DNA of 64,000 nt, from assembly GCA_016712525.1 (NCBI GenBank), contig JADJQX010000007.1:868001-932000 (forward strand). The letters run 5' to 3'. A program made the position numbers and the translations under genes. Positions 34,869 through 43,333 of the stretch are shown piece after piece. How positions within the stretch are numbered: position 1 is the first letter of the stretch; every line of letters starts with the position of its first letter. This DNA is from Myxococcales bacterium (GTDB lineage: Bacteria > Myxococcota_A > Polyangia > Polyangiales > Polyangiaceae). The notes beneath the pieces are model-generated. The model saw nothing but the letters and a program-made list of their open reading frames with translations, was not told the origin of the DNA and did no database searches.

Positions 34869-35759
34869 CTAGAGCGAGCGCCTTCGTCGTCGGCTCGCGA
34901 CGACACCGAGCACCATCGCGAGCGGAGCGGCGAGCCCGAGGCCACCGTCGGCCGCCCCGTCGACCGAGCTGCAGCCTCCTTCACTCGACGCGACCGGGGC
35001 AGGGGGCGCCGACGGATCGCACGCGCCTCCCGCGACCGTGCCCTTCGACGTCGTGCGCTGGTCTCCGTCGATGTACACCGAGCAGAGCCCGGACACGTCG
35101 TCGTTCGAGAGATCGCGGAAGAACGTCGAGCCTGGCGTGTAGCGCGCGAACATGGTCGCGGTCCGCTCGGACGTGTGCGCCAGCCCGAAGAAGTGGCCAA
35201 CCTCGTGCGTCAGCGCGCTCTGCATGTCGGTCCCGTCCTTCGGGACCGGATCGCTCAGGGCGAAGTCGATCTCGGCCGTGTTGACCTCCATGTCGGCGTC
35301 GAGGATTTCGCCGCTCTCCTTGTTGAAGGTGAGCGTCGTCAGGATGACCTCGTTCGTCGAGCCCTTCGGCCACGCGTCGTCGTAGAAGACGATGACGCTC
35401 GCGTTCTTTCCGCCCTTGGTGTCGTAGCCGAGCATCGACCGCGGCATGTCGCCGACGTACTGCGCGTCGATCGACGGTGTCTTCCCCGAGGCGCAGACCG
35501 AGGTCTCCCACGTGGCGAACGCGGTCTCGGTGAGCTCCTTGAAGCGGGTCATGTCGAGCTTCTTGGAGCCGGGCGACTCGATCGAGTACCCGACGCACTT
35601 GCGTGAATGGTACACGTAAATGCCCTCGTCCCAACATTGACCGTTGGTGGGCGAGAAGCTCGGGTCGGTCGCGACCGTCGTGGTGCGGCAGAACGCGCGA
35701 GCCGCCCCCGTGGAGAGGAGGGTGGCAACGGCAAGCAGGGCCCCGGCGAGGACGCGCAT
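34869..35759 (-). CDS. Secreted matrixin-type zinc metalloprotease with MYXO-CTERM anchor
   Basis: 296 residues from the ATG at 35759 (AGGAG upstream). A signal peptide (about 1-22) precedes a matrixin-like domain with the zinc motif HEVGHFFGLAH (H185, H189, H195) and a Met-turn Met203. The tail is a MYXO-CTERM-like sorting signal: GGCSS (from 261), a hydrophobic segment (about 274-289) and an Arg cluster at the very end. MYXO-CTERM proteins are processed by myxosortase and attached to the outer surface. It is likely a surface or secreted protease for predation or matrix turnover. It is divergent from rpmB. Confidence 0.88.
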   Translation of the reverse strand: MRVLAGALLAVATLLSTGAARAFCRTTTVATDPSFSPTNGQCWDEGIYVYHSRKCVGYSIESPGSKKLDMTRFKELTETAFATWETSVCASGKTPSIDAQYVGDMPRSMLGYDTKGGKNASVIVFYDDAWPKGSTNEVILTTLTFNKESGEILDADMEVNTAEIDFALSDPVPKDGTDMQSALTHEVGHFFGLAHTSERTATMFARYTPGSTFFRDLSNDDVSGLCSVYIDGDQRTTSKGTVAGGACDPSAPPAPVASSEGGCSSVDGAADGGLGLAAPLAMVLGVVASRRRRRSL

Positions 35760-35894
35760 GGAAAAGAGAAGCTCCTTCGGCCGAACGCGGCCCTCCTCCA
35801 GAGTAGCCAATGGCGAGGGCGCCCGCCCGCAAATCCCTATCCCTGCAGGGGAATCGGCCGGCCGGGGCTTGCCCCTCCGCCACTGCAGAAACCC

Positions 35895-35943
35895 TTGACA
35901 ATGCCTGCGCGAAGGCGCAGGGTGCGCCTCCCATCCCGGAGGC
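35895..35943 (+). promoter_or_regulatory. Structured leader/promoter region of rpmB
   Basis: A perfect -35 hexamer TTGACA (35895-35900) is followed by no good -10, but by two consecutive hairpins: CCTGCGC/GCGCAGG (35904-35921, tetraloop) and GCCTCC/GGAGGC (35926-35943). They precede the rpmB start by about 70 bases. This could be a ribosomal-protein autoregulatory leader; the TTGACA could equally be coincidental. Confidence 0.4.
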
Positions 35944-36010
35944 GGTCCCTCCCGGAGAAATGCTTTGCCCCCGGCACCTGCCGCGAGGGCGCGACGAGGT
36001 ACCGGTCATC

Positions 36011-36235
36011 ATGGCAAAGAGCGACATCACGGGCAAGCGCCGCATGAAGGCGCAGAATGTCTCCCACTCCAACATCAAGACGAAGCGCTGGCAAAACGTG
36101 AACGTCCAGCAGCGTCGCCTGTGGGTGCCGGAGCTCGGGCGCTTCGTCTCGCTCAACTTGACGACGCGCGACATCCGCACGATCGACAAGATCGGGCTCT
36201 TCGAGTTCGCGAAGCGCCACCACGTCAAGCTCTGA
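36011..36235 (+). CDS. rpmB: 50S ribosomal protein L28
   Basis: 74 residues, the usual length. The start MAKSDITGKRRM is the L28 opening; then KTKRWQNVNVQQRRLWV and the LTTRDIRTIDKIGL segment match L28. The zinc-binding cysteines of the C+ form are absent (SDITGK rather than CxxTGK), so this is a zinc-independent (C-) paralogue type, which in other bacteria is expressed under zinc limitation when a C+ copy also exists. GAGGT lies nine bases before the ATG. It is not beside rpmG here. A strong terminator follows at 36259-36302. Confidence 0.93.
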   Translation: MAKSDITGKRRMKAQNVSHSNIKTKRWQNVNVQQRRLWVPELGRFVSLNLTTRDIRTIDKIGLFEFAKRHHVKL

Positions 36236-36258
36236 TCGGTCGGCGCCGTTCGACGACT

Positions 36259-36302
36259 CGAGGCCTCGCATGCGCAGCGCGCGGTGCGGGGCCTCGTTGT
36301 TT
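36259..36302 (+). terminator. Rho-independent terminator of rpmB
   Basis: CGAGGCC (36259-36265) pairs with GGCCTCG (36290-36296); the stem continues through a T-G wobble and CGCA/TGCG, and TTGTTT follows directly. It lies 23 bases after the rpmB stop and isolates it from the next gene. Confidence 0.75.
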
Positions 36303-36332
36303 CGACGCTCGCTCCTCTAGCCAAGTGGGACG

Positions 36333-37169
36333 ATGCCGCTCCTGCCGTTTCGAGTGCTCGAGCCTCCCGGGGAGGACTCGCCGCTGCTCGTCGAAGTGCC
36401 CCACGCGGGCCTCGTCGTCGACGACGGGACACGCGCGTCGTGCGTCGCTCCGTCCCGTTCGATCGAGAAAGACGCGGACAGGTACGTGGACGAGCTCTAC
36501 GCGGACGCCCCCCGGCTCGGGGCCACGCTCCTCGTCGCGACGTATTCGCGGTACGTGGTCGATCTGAACCGCGCCGAGACCGACGTGGACGGCGGCTCGG
36601 TGCGAGGGATCGTAGGGCCGATGAGGGCCTCGCGGGGCGTCGTCTGGCGCCTCACGGGGGACGGCCTCCCGGTGCTCGCAGCGCCCCTCGAGCCGGCCGA
36701 GCTCGAGCGCAGGCTCGCGACGGTGTACCGGCCGTACCACGAGGCGCTCTACCGCATCGTCCGTAGGAAGGTCGCGAAGCACGGCTTCGCCGTGGTGCTC
36801 GCCGCCCACTCGATGCCGAGCACGGGCACGCTCCCGTCCGGGAGGAAAGGGCCCCCACGAGCCGACGTCGTCCCCGGGACGCGCGGTCGCACGAGCGCGG
36901 CGAACGTGCTCATCGACGCGGTCGATCGCCACGCGCGCACCGAGGGCTACAGCGTGTCACACGACGACCCGTACCGCGGTGGCTTCACGACGGCCCACTA
37001 CGGCCGACCGCGGGACGGCGTCCACGTGGTGCAAATCGAGCTCGCGCGTCGCCTCTACATGGACGAGACGACGCTCGAACGGCACGACGGGTTCGCGCGA
37101 ACGCGTGGGCTCGCCGCGGGGCTGATGAACGCGCTCACCCACGCCGCGCGGAGCCTCGTCACGACCTGA
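36333..37169 (+). CDS. N-formylglutamate amidohydrolase family protein
   Basis: 278 residues. Family landmarks: LLVEVPHAG near residue 18, an EKDADRYVDELY metal-binding segment, a YSRYVVDLNR block, and late motifs in LAAHSMPS and VVQIELARRLYMDE. HutG-type enzymes hydrolyse N-formyl-L-glutamate, the last step of one histidine-degradation route; many family members outside hut operons have other or unknown substrates. No other hut gene is in the window, so this looks like a stand-alone member. It runs convergent with xerD (13 bases apart). Confidence 0.85.
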   Translation: MPLLPFRVLEPPGEDSPLLVEVPHAGLVVDDGTRASCVAPSRSIEKDADRYVDELYADAPRLGATLLVATYSRYVVDLNRAETDVDGGSVRGIVGPMRASRGVVWRLTGDGLPVLAAPLEPAELERRLATVYRPYHEALYRIVRRKVAKHGFAVVLAAHSMPSTGTLPSGRKGPPRADVVPGTRGRTSAANVLIDAVDRHARTEGYSVSHDDPYRGGFTTAHYGRPRDGVHVVQIELARRLYMDETTLERHDGFARTRGLAAGLMNALTHAARSLVTT

Positions 37170-37182
37170 CGGCCGGCGGGGC

Positions 37183-38097
37183 TCACGCGGATCGGCTCGT
37201 ACGCGCTCGTGGGTGGGCCTTGTCGTACGCGGCGCGCACGTGATCGTGGGCGATACGCGTGTAGATCTCCGTCGTGCCGAGGTCGGCGTGGCCGAGCATC
37301 GCCTGGACCGCGCGGAGATCGGCGCCGCCGCGCAAGAGGTGGGTCGCGAACGAGTGCCGGAGCTTGTGGGGCGAGAGCTCCGCCGTGATCCCTGCCACTC
37401 GCGCGTAGAGCTTCACGAGCTTCCAGAAGCCCTGCCGCGTGAAGCGCTTGCCCCTTGGGGAGACGAACACGTAGGGCGACGTCTCGGCGTGAGGGCTCTT
37501 CGCGCGCACGTCCGCGAGGTACCGGTCGATCGCGGCGAGCGCGACCTCTCCCACGGGGACGAGTCTTCGTTTTTGACCTTTTCCGAGCGGAGAGCCCACG
37601 CCTCGTTGGAGGTCGAGCTCGCCGAGCTTGAGGTCGCAGAGCTCGCTCACGCGGAGGCCGGAGGCGTACATGAGCTGGAGCATCGCCGTGTCGCGGATGC
37701 CGCGCGGCGTATCCGTCCCCGGCGCGAGGAGGAGGCGCACCATGTCGTCCTCCGAGAGCACGCGGGGGAGCTTTCGATCGAGCCGCGGTCGAGAGATGCG
37801 CCGGGTCGGGTCGGCCTTCTGGACGCGCTCCCGCACGAGGAATTTGCAGAGCCCGCGAATCGCGGAGAGCTGCCGCGCCGACGACCGCGCCGAGAGCCCG
37901 CGCTCGCTGTTGTCGACGAGGAGCCGGGAGAGCGCCTCGGGCGAGATGTCGTCGGGCAGCGGGCTCGCCTCGTCCTTCCCGAGCGAGGCGGCGAGCTTCC
38001 CGAGATCGCGCGCGTAGGCCTCGAGTGTGTTCTTGGCGAGCGCCCGCTCCACCCGGAGATGGTCCAAGTAGGCGTCGATGTAGCCGTAGAGGTCCAC
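37183..38097 (-). CDS. xerD: Site-specific tyrosine recombinase XerD/XerC
   Basis: 304 residues from a GTG, normal length. It has an N-terminal SAM-like core-binding domain (about 1-95) and a catalytic domain with Arg149 (SGLRVSE), Lys about 173 in the beta-hairpin, His244 and Arg247 (SPHKLRHSFATH), His270 and nucleophile Tyr279. It resolves chromosome dimers at dif with its partner, which is not in the window. Size, position among housekeeping genes and lack of phage or integron genes favour the chromosomal enzyme. It is the last of a minus-strand row after trpGDC; a 22-base palindrome lies between trpC and its start. Confidence 0.88.
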   Translation of the reverse strand: MDLYGYIDAYLDHLRVERALAKNTLEAYARDLGKLAASLGKDEASPLPDDISPEALSRLLVDNSERGLSARSSARQLSAIRGLCKFLVRERVQKADPTRRISRPRLDRKLPRVLSEDDMVRLLLAPGTDTPRGIRDTAMLQLMYASGLRVSELCDLKLGELDLQRGVGSPLGKGQKRRLVPVGEVALAAIDRYLADVRAKSPHAETSPYVFVSPRGKRFTRQGFWKLVKLYARVAGITAELSPHKLRHSFATHLLRGGADLRAVQAMLGHADLGTTEIYTRIAHDHVRAAYDKAHPRARTSRSA

Positions 38098-38146
38098 GAG
38101 GGAAGCGTAGCCGGGGGGCAGGTCGGCGTCAGGTTTGTGACGCCGA

Positions 38147-38168
38147 TTCGATGACCATGGTCATCGAA
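38147..38168. promoter_or_regulatory. 22-base perfect palindrome, core TGACCATGGTCA
   Basis: An uninterrupted 22-base palindrome spans the trpC stop codon (38161-38163) and lies 50 bases upstream of the xerD GTG. The absence of a loop suggests a binding site for a dimeric regulator, not a terminator. The same 12-base core recurs at 62615-62626. Confidence 0.5.
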
Positions 38169-38952
38169 CGACGGCGGCCTCGGCGAACGCGCGGAGGAGG
38201 GGACGCGGGTCGGCCTCTCGCATGATCGACTCGCCGATGAGGGCGGCGTCGGCCGAGGTCCGGGCGACCCCGGCCACGTCCTCGGGGAGCTTCAGGCCGG
38301 AGAGGTGCACCTTGACGATCCCGCTCGGGACAGCGTCGAGCACCCGTCGCGCGCGGGCGGGATCCATCCGGAGCGTGTCGAGGTCGCGCGCGTTCACTCC
38401 GACGACGTCGGCCCCGAAAGAAAGGGCGATTTCGAGCTCTTCTTCGGTCGTGACCTCGACCAGCGCGCCGAGGCCGAGCTCCCGGGCCGAGGCGACGAGC
38501 TCGCCGAGCCGCTCGGGCTCGACCAGCCTCACGACGAGGAGCACGGCGTCGGCCCCGAAGTGCCTGGCCGCGCGGACCTGGACCTCGTCGACGACGAACT
38601 CCTTCGCGAGCACCCTCGTCGGCTTGCCCTCGAGGGCCACGCGCGCCCCGAGCAGATCGTCGTACGTGCCCCCGAAGAACGGCGTGTCGGTGAGCACGCT
38701 CACCAGCTTGGCGCCCGAGCCCGCGTACGCACGGACGCGCGACGCGAGGTCGAGGGTCGTGTCGAGCGGGCCCGCGCTCGGGCTTCGCCGCTTGTGCTCG
38801 AGGCAGAGACCGAGCGGCGCGCCCGCGTTCCGGCGCAGGTGCGGCGCGAGCGGGCGCGGAGCGTCGGAGAAGGCGGGGCTCTTCTCGAGGGACTCGGCGA
38901 GGGCCCCGAGGCTCCGCCGTTTCTCGCGGAGGATGTCGTCGAGCAGGGTCAT
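38161..38952 (-). CDS. trpC: Indole-3-glycerol-phosphate synthase
   Basis: 263 residues, usual length. It closes the ring of CdRP to give indole-glycerol phosphate in tryptophan synthesis. TIM-barrel active-site blocks are visible: LEHKRRSPS (usually E-x-K-x-x-SPS), AKEFVVD with the general-acid Lys, LVEVTTEEEL with Glu, GVNARDL with Asn and the phosphate-binding HLSGL. It starts in an ATGA overlap with the trpD stop (38949-38952). TrpF is not fused and not nearby. Confidence 0.93.
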   Translation of the reverse strand: MTLLDDILREKRRSLGALAESLEKSPAFSDAPRPLAPHLRRNAGAPLGLCLEHKRRSPSAGPLDTTLDLASRVRAYAGSGAKLVSVLTDTPFFGGTYDDLLGARVALEGKPTRVLAKEFVVDEVQVRAARHFGADAVLLVVRLVEPERLGELVASARELGLGALVEVTTEEELEIALSFGADVVGVNARDLDTLRMDPARARRVLDAVPSGIVKVHLSGLKLPEDVAGVARTSADAALIGESIMREADPRPLLRAFAEAAVVR

Positions 38953-39980
38953 GCCGATGGCTCACGGAGACGCGCGGCAGCCCGCTTCCACCGCGCGAGA
39001 AGCTCCGCCCCGGCGCCGCGTCGTTGGGCGTCGTGCACCGTTCGTGCGGCCTCGTCGAGCGGTATGTCGCGTGCCACGTGGAGCGCCGCCGCGGCCGCGA
39101 GCACGACCGCCGGGAGCGCCGGCGTCTCGTCGCCGCGGAAGAGCGCCTCGAGCGCGCGCGCGTTCTCCTCCGGGCTTCCCCCGTCGATGGCCTTCGCCGG
39201 GGACACGGGGAGCCCGAAATCCCCCGGGACCACGACGATTTCGCTCACCGTTCCGTTGCGCACCACCGAGACCCGCGTCGGCGCCTCGGGAGAGATCTCG
39301 TCGAGCCCGTCGTCGCTGCGGCAGACCCAGGCGTGCTCGGCGCCGAGCGCGGCGAGGGCCTCGGCCATCGTCGAGCGGAGGGCGTCGTCGTAGACGCCGA
39401 CCACTTGACGCGTGACCCTCGCCGGGTTCACGAGCGGGCCGAGCGCATTGAACATCGTGCGCACGCCGAGCTCGCGGCGCACCGGCGCGGCGTGCCGGAG
39501 GGCTGGGTGGTGCGCCGTGGCCAGCAAGAAGGCGATCCCTACCTCGTCGAGCACCTCTCCCTGGCGCTCCGGGGGGACGTCGAGGGGGAGCCCGAGCGCT
39601 TCGAGCACGTCCGCGCTCCCGGAGCGGCTCGAGACGCTGCGATTGCCGTGCTTCGCGACGGGGACTCCGACGGCGGCCACGAGCACCGCGGCGGCCGTCG
39701 ATACGTTGATGGTGCCTCTCCCGTCGCCGCCCGTCCCGCAGGTGTCGATCGCGCCGGGGTGCGAATGACTGACCGTGGTCATCGCCGCGCGGAGCGCCTC
39801 GGCGGCGGCGACGAGCGCCAAGGTGGGCTCGCCGGCGATGCGGAGGGCTCCCAAGAACGCGGCGATCTGGGCCGACGACCACGCCCCGGCGAGGATGGCG
39901 TCGAACGCGCGTCGGACGACGTTCGGGTCGACGCCGCCGCGCGCGAGCGACTCGAACGACTCGGCGAACGTCGCCGTCAC
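38949..39980 (-). CDS. trpD: Anthranilate phosphoribosyltransferase
   Basis: 343 residues from a GTG at 39980 within a 4-base GTGA overlap with trpG. It joins anthranilate to PRPP. The PRPP-binding CGTGGDG loop, the KHGNRSVSSRSGSADVLEA block, and the MFNALGPLVNPA segment are all typical. The upstream trpG product would supply ammonia to TrpE, whose gene is not here. Sandwiched between trpG and trpC by overlaps, it must be translated with both. Confidence 0.94.
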   Translation of the reverse strand: MTATFAESFESLARGGVDPNVVRRAFDAILAGAWSSAQIAAFLGALRIAGEPTLALVAAAEALRAAMTTVSHSHPGAIDTCGTGGDGRGTINVSTAAAVLVAAVGVPVAKHGNRSVSSRSGSADVLEALGLPLDVPPERQGEVLDEVGIAFLLATAHHPALRHAAPVRRELGVRTMFNALGPLVNPARVTRQVVGVYDDALRSTMAEALAALGAEHAWVCRSDDGLDEISPEAPTRVSVVRNGTVSEIVVVPGDFGLPVSPAKAIDGGSPEENARALEALFRGDETPALPAVVLAAAAALHVARDIPLDEAARTVHDAQRRGAGAELLARWKRAAARLREPSA

Positions 39981-40573
39981 GCCGAGCGCTCCGGGAGGCG
40001 CTTCGCGAAGGCCGCCATCATGGCCGCGCCGTGCTCCGTGAGGAAGCTCTCGGGGTGGAACTGGAGGCCCTCGACGTCGTGTGTGACGTGACGCACGCCC
40101 ATGACGCAGCCGTCGTCGGACCAGGCCGTCACGCGGAGGTCGCTCCGCGCCGTGCTCGATCGATCGACCACCAGGGAGTGGTACCGGGTCACGGTGAACG
40201 GGCTCGGGAGACCTTCGAACACGCCCGTTCCGTCGTGATGGACGGGAGACGTGCGGCCGTGCATGCGCTGCTCGGAGCGGACGACCTCGCCCCCGAAGGC
40301 TTGCCCGATGGCCTGATGTCCGAGGCATACCCCGAGCACGGGGACGCGCGACGCGACGCGACCGAGCAGCGCGAGCACGATGCCCGCGTCGGACGGCGTC
40401 TTCGGGCCCGGTGAGATCACGAGCCCTCCGTGAGCGATGGCGCGGCGCTCGGCCTCGTCGACCTCGAGCGCGTCGTTCCGCACGACCTCGCACGTGACGC
40501 CGACCTCGCCGAGGAGGTGCACGAGGTTCCAGGTGAACGAGTCGTAGTTGTCGACGAGGAGGACGCGTTTCAT
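39977..40573 (-). CDS. trpG: Anthranilate/aminodeoxychorismate synthase glutamine amidotransferase subunit
   Basis: 198 residues, a class I glutamine amidotransferase with nucleophile Cys83 in GVCLGHQ and His173/Glu175 in FHPES. It passes ammonia to TrpE (or PabB). Fusion-free, as in most bacteria with separate trpG and trpD. It heads trpG-trpD-trpC. A small lipoprotein-like gene ends 13 bases upstream on the same strand; trpE is absent from the window. Assignment to trpG and not pabA rests on the trpDC neighbours. Confidence 0.93.
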   Translation of the reverse strand: MKRVLLVDNYDSFTWNLVHLLGEVGVTCEVVRNDALEVDEAERRAIAHGGLVISPGPKTPSDAGIVLALLGRVASRVPVLGVCLGHQAIGQAFGGEVVRSEQRMHGRTSPVHHDGTGVFEGLPSPFTVTRYHSLVVDRSSTARSDLRVTAWSDDGCVMGVRHVTHDVEGLQFHPESFLTEHGAAMMAAFAKRLPERSA

Positions 40574-40586
40574 CGAAGGCCGAGCC

Positions 40587-41168
40587 TCAGTTCTTTCGGG
40601 TCGCCTTGGTGGCCGCGGCGATCGCGAGCGCGCGCTTCTCGAGACCGGCCTGGAGGAGCGCGGCCTCGAGCTTGACCTTCGCGTCGCTCGAACGGAGCGC
40701 GGAGGCGTACCCCGGCATGGCGGCCTTGCGATCGGAGAAGAGCTTGCCGAGCTCGGCGTGCAAGCTCGTGCCCCACGGGGAGAGCGGTTTGGTCTCGATC
40801 AAAAGGGCGGTCGCGTCCCCGAGCGCGCGGGTCGCCTCGCCCTCGACGAGCTTGGCGGCGTCCTCGCCCTTCCCGTGGCGATCGAGACGCTCGGCCTCGG
40901 CGAGCGCTCCGTCGACCTTGGCGTCGGCCGCGAGGAGGAGGGCGAGTTTCTGACGGTCGTCGGCCTCGAGCTCGATCGGATCGCGCGAGCAGGCGAGGAG
41001 GGCGGGGCAGGCCAAAAGGGTAGCCGCGGGAAAAAACGAGCCGAGGGTCAGTGCGGCGGCGACGTGTGCCGCGCGGCGAAGGGCGCCCTGGGCGCGAGAA
41101 CGCCCAAAATGCGCGACGAATCGGGCTTGTCTCAGGAACGACGGGCTCTGCGGATGCTTCGTTGACAC
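40587..41168 (-). CDS. Putative lipoprotein of unknown function upstream of trpG
   Basis: 193 residues from a GTG at 41168; the true start may lie further in. A hydrophobic segment (about 37-58) ends in a lipobox-like LLAC, after which the protein is mostly Ala/Leu/Lys helical (about 65-190) with TPR-like character but no clear motif. Its stop is 13 bases before trpG, so it may share the transcript, although nothing in the sequence links it to tryptophan synthesis. Confidence 0.55.
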   Translation of the reverse strand: MSTKHPQSPSFLRQARFVAHFGRSRAQGALRRAAHVAAALTLGSFFPAATLLACPALLACSRDPIELEADDRQKLALLLAADAKVDGALAEAERLDRHGKGEDAAKLVEGEATRALGDATALLIETKPLSPWGTSLHAELGKLFSDRKAAMPGYASALRSSDAKVKLEAALLQAGLEKRALAIAAATKATRKN

Positions 41169-41233
41169 GGAAGGCTTCGGGAAACTAACGTCTGCCGCGC
41201 AATCGCGCCACCTTGGGCGCGCACGGAGAACCG

Positions 41234-42433
41234 ATGGCCGAAGAGAAGAAGCCGAAGATCGACCTCAAGGCTCGACTCGGCAAAACCGCCGCGGGCGGAG
41301 CCGCACCTGCCCCCTCCGGGGCGCTTCCCGTTCCCGCGCCGAGCGCTGCGGCGCCCGTGGCCGCGCCGAGCGCGCCCGCGTCCGGCGCGCCGCTCCCTGG
41401 CACTCCGATCGGCCCGCCCCCGGGCTTCGTCGCACCGGGCTCCAAGCCCGCGCTCGACCCCTCGAATCCGCTCGTGGCGGCGGCCTCTCCGTCGCGCGCC
41501 CCCGAGCCTCCGCCTCCGCCCCAGCCCCAGCGCATCGAGGTCGACGAGGCCGCGGTGCAAGAGGCCAGCAAGGCTGCCCTCCGCAAAGGCGTCATGATCG
41601 GCGGCCTCCTCGCGGTGATCTGCGGCATCGTCGGCTACGTGGCCGGCATGAGCGGCGAAGCGAACTCCGGCCGCAAGAAGGCCCAAGGCGACGCCAAGAG
41701 CCTCGCCGGGGACGTGCTCAAGGCCAAGGAAACCCTCGATAAGATTGGCAAAAAGCTCGACGAGGGCAAAAAGTCCCTCGTGACCGACAAGAAGTTCCCC
41801 GACAAGCTCGCGAGCGAGCTCGGCGGCATGAACGTCGACTTCGACGGCGGAAAGCTCGCCGGCGTGCGCTTCTCCGGGTTCTCCACCGAGACCTCGAGCG
41901 GCCTCATCGAGTTCATCTCGTCGGTCCAGAGCTTCAACGACCGCAAGCTCGCGCTCATCAACCTCCTGAACGCGCTCCAGAAGCCGATCACGGAGAGCTT
42001 CGCGTCGTCCGCGAACCCGACCATCAACCACGTGGTCTTGCTCGGCCGCCAGGACGCCTCGAAGAACTACTACGGCATCCTCGCGCCGCTCGACGCGCCG
42101 CTCCCCATCAAGCCCGACGCCATCGCCCTGCCCGACAAGCTCAAGGCGATCGACGTGACGGGCGGCGGAGCGAAGGTCGAGGTGGCGAAGTACACGGGCG
42201 GCGACCTGTCGAAGCCTGCGGCCCTCTACATCGCGCCCGCCTCGATCTCGAAGAACTTCCCGAGCGAGGTGAACGGCAAGATCGCGCAGCTCGTCTCGCA
42301 GCTCGCGAAGGGCGCCAACGAGGTCTCGGGCGACAAGGTCGATCCGAACATGGTCCAGGAGACCAAAGAGGGGCTCGTGGCTCGCGCCGACAAGCTCGCC
42401 GCCGCGCTCAACAAAATCGGCGACGGAAAGTAG
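41234..42433 (+). CDS. Single-pass membrane protein of unknown function
   Basis: 399 residues from the ATG at 41234 (GGAG upstream). Residues 1-100 are a Lys start followed by a Pro/Ala linker; one transmembrane helix lies at about 119-139; the remaining 260 residues are probably outside the cytoplasm and are Lys/Asp-rich, with a helical stretch (about 150-185) and a beta-rich remainder. I do not recognise the family. It is monocistronic, followed by a strong hairpin (42464-42496). Confidence 0.75.
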   Translation: MAEEKKPKIDLKARLGKTAAGGAAPAPSGALPVPAPSAAAPVAAPSAPASGAPLPGTPIGPPPGFVAPGSKPALDPSNPLVAAASPSRAPEPPPPPQPQRIEVDEAAVQEASKAALRKGVMIGGLLAVICGIVGYVAGMSGEANSGRKKAQGDAKSLAGDVLKAKETLDKIGKKLDEGKKSLVTDKKFPDKLASELGGMNVDFDGGKLAGVRFSGFSTETSSGLIEFISSVQSFNDRKLALINLLNALQKPITESFASSANPTINHVVLLGRQDASKNYYGILAPLDAPLPIKPDAIALPDKLKAIDVTGGGAKVEVAKYTGGDLSKPAALYIAPASISKNFPSEVNGKIAQLVSQLAKGANEVSGDKVDPNMVQETKEGLVARADKLAAALNKIGDGK

Positions 42434-42463
42434 CCGAGAACGCGACGCGACCGCCGTCTCCGA

Positions 42464-42500
42464 GGCGCCGCCCACGAAGTCCTCGTCGGCGGCGCCCTCG
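42464..42500 (+). terminator. Terminator-like hairpin
   Basis: GGCGCCGCC (42464-42472) pairs with GGCGGCGCC (42488-42496), extended by CGA/TCG around one bulge; a short TTT run follows at about 42501. It lies 30 bases after the membrane-protein stop and 16 before the SDR start. Confidence 0.6.
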
Positions 42501-42516
42501 TTTCGAAAGGCACACC

Positions 42517-43293
42517 ATGAAAACCGAATCCGGCTCCCACGTCGTCGTCACCGGCGCCTCGAGCGGCATAGGCGAGGCCATCGCCCGTGCTTTCCTCGCA
42601 CGGGGAGACAGGCTCACCCTCGCGGCCCGTCGCGCCGACAAGCTCCATGACCTCGCGAGAGGCCACGAGGACCGCGTGCACGTGCACCCGGTCGATCTCG
42701 CGAGCTACCACAACGCGGAGAGCCTCGTCGCGGCGGCGCGCGCCGCGCACGGCCCGATCGACGTGCTCGTCAACAACGCCGGCGTCCAGATCGTCGGCAA
42801 GACCGAAGAGACCGACTTCGAGGCCGGAGTCAGGCTCTTCGAGGTGAACGTGCTCAGCCCGCTTCGGCTCACCACGCTGGTCTTGGGCGAGATGCTCGCG
42901 CGTCGCGCCGGCACGATCGTCGACATCGCGTCCATGGCCGCCATCGCGCCGACGCCCGGCATGTTCTTCTACAACGCGTCGAAGGCGGCGCTCGCGGCTG
43001 CCTCGGAGGGGCTGCGAGGCGAGGTGGCCGGGCGTGGCGTCCACGTCGTCACCGTGTATCCGGGGCCCGTGAGGAGCGCCATGGAGTCGGCGGCGCGCGA
43101 CAAGTACGCCTCGACGCCTGCCGCGCGTCACACACCCACGGGCGAGCCCGACGAGCTTGCGAGACGCGTGCTCCGCGCGGTGGACACCCGATCTCCCCGT
43201 GTCGTGTACCCCGATGTGTACGGCCTCGCGCGCCACTTCCCGAACGCGACGCGGTGGCTCGTCGACAGGTTCACTCCAGGGCTCAAGAGCTAA
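42517..43293 (+). CDS. Short-chain dehydrogenase/reductase (SDR)
   Basis: 258 residues, classical SDR. Cofactor-binding TGASSGIG (12-19), NNAG (86-89), and the catalytic set Asn111, Ser139, Tyr152 and Lys156 (YNASK) are all present. The segment after the first beta strand (AARRADK) suggests NADP(H) preference. The substrate is unknown. AAAGG precedes the ATG. Confidence 0.9.
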   Translation: MKTESGSHVVVTGASSGIGEAIARAFLARGDRLTLAARRADKLHDLARGHEDRVHVHPVDLASYHNAESLVAAARAAHGPIDVLVNNAGVQIVGKTEETDFEAGVRLFEVNVLSPLRLTTLVLGEMLARRAGTIVDIASMAAIAPTPGMFFYNASKAALAAASEGLRGEVAGRGVHVVTVYPGPVRSAMESAARDKYASTPAARHTPTGEPDELARRVLRAVDTRSPRVVYPDVYGLARHFPNATRWLVDRFTPGLKS

Positions 43294-43333
43294 GTCGCGT
43301 TCTGTCCGCGAGGTCGGGCCGGGGCGGCGGTGG

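Noticed and set aside
35895..35923. A complete sigma-70 promoter for rpmB
   Set aside because: TTGACA is perfect, but no -10-like hexamer lies 16-18 bases downstream; that place is occupied by a GC-rich hairpin. It is reported only as part of a leader.
37183..38097. The tyrosine recombinase as an integrase of a mobile element
   Set aside because: Length, domain plan and motifs fit chromosomal XerC/XerD; no attachment-site repeats, phage genes or base-composition change were seen nearby.
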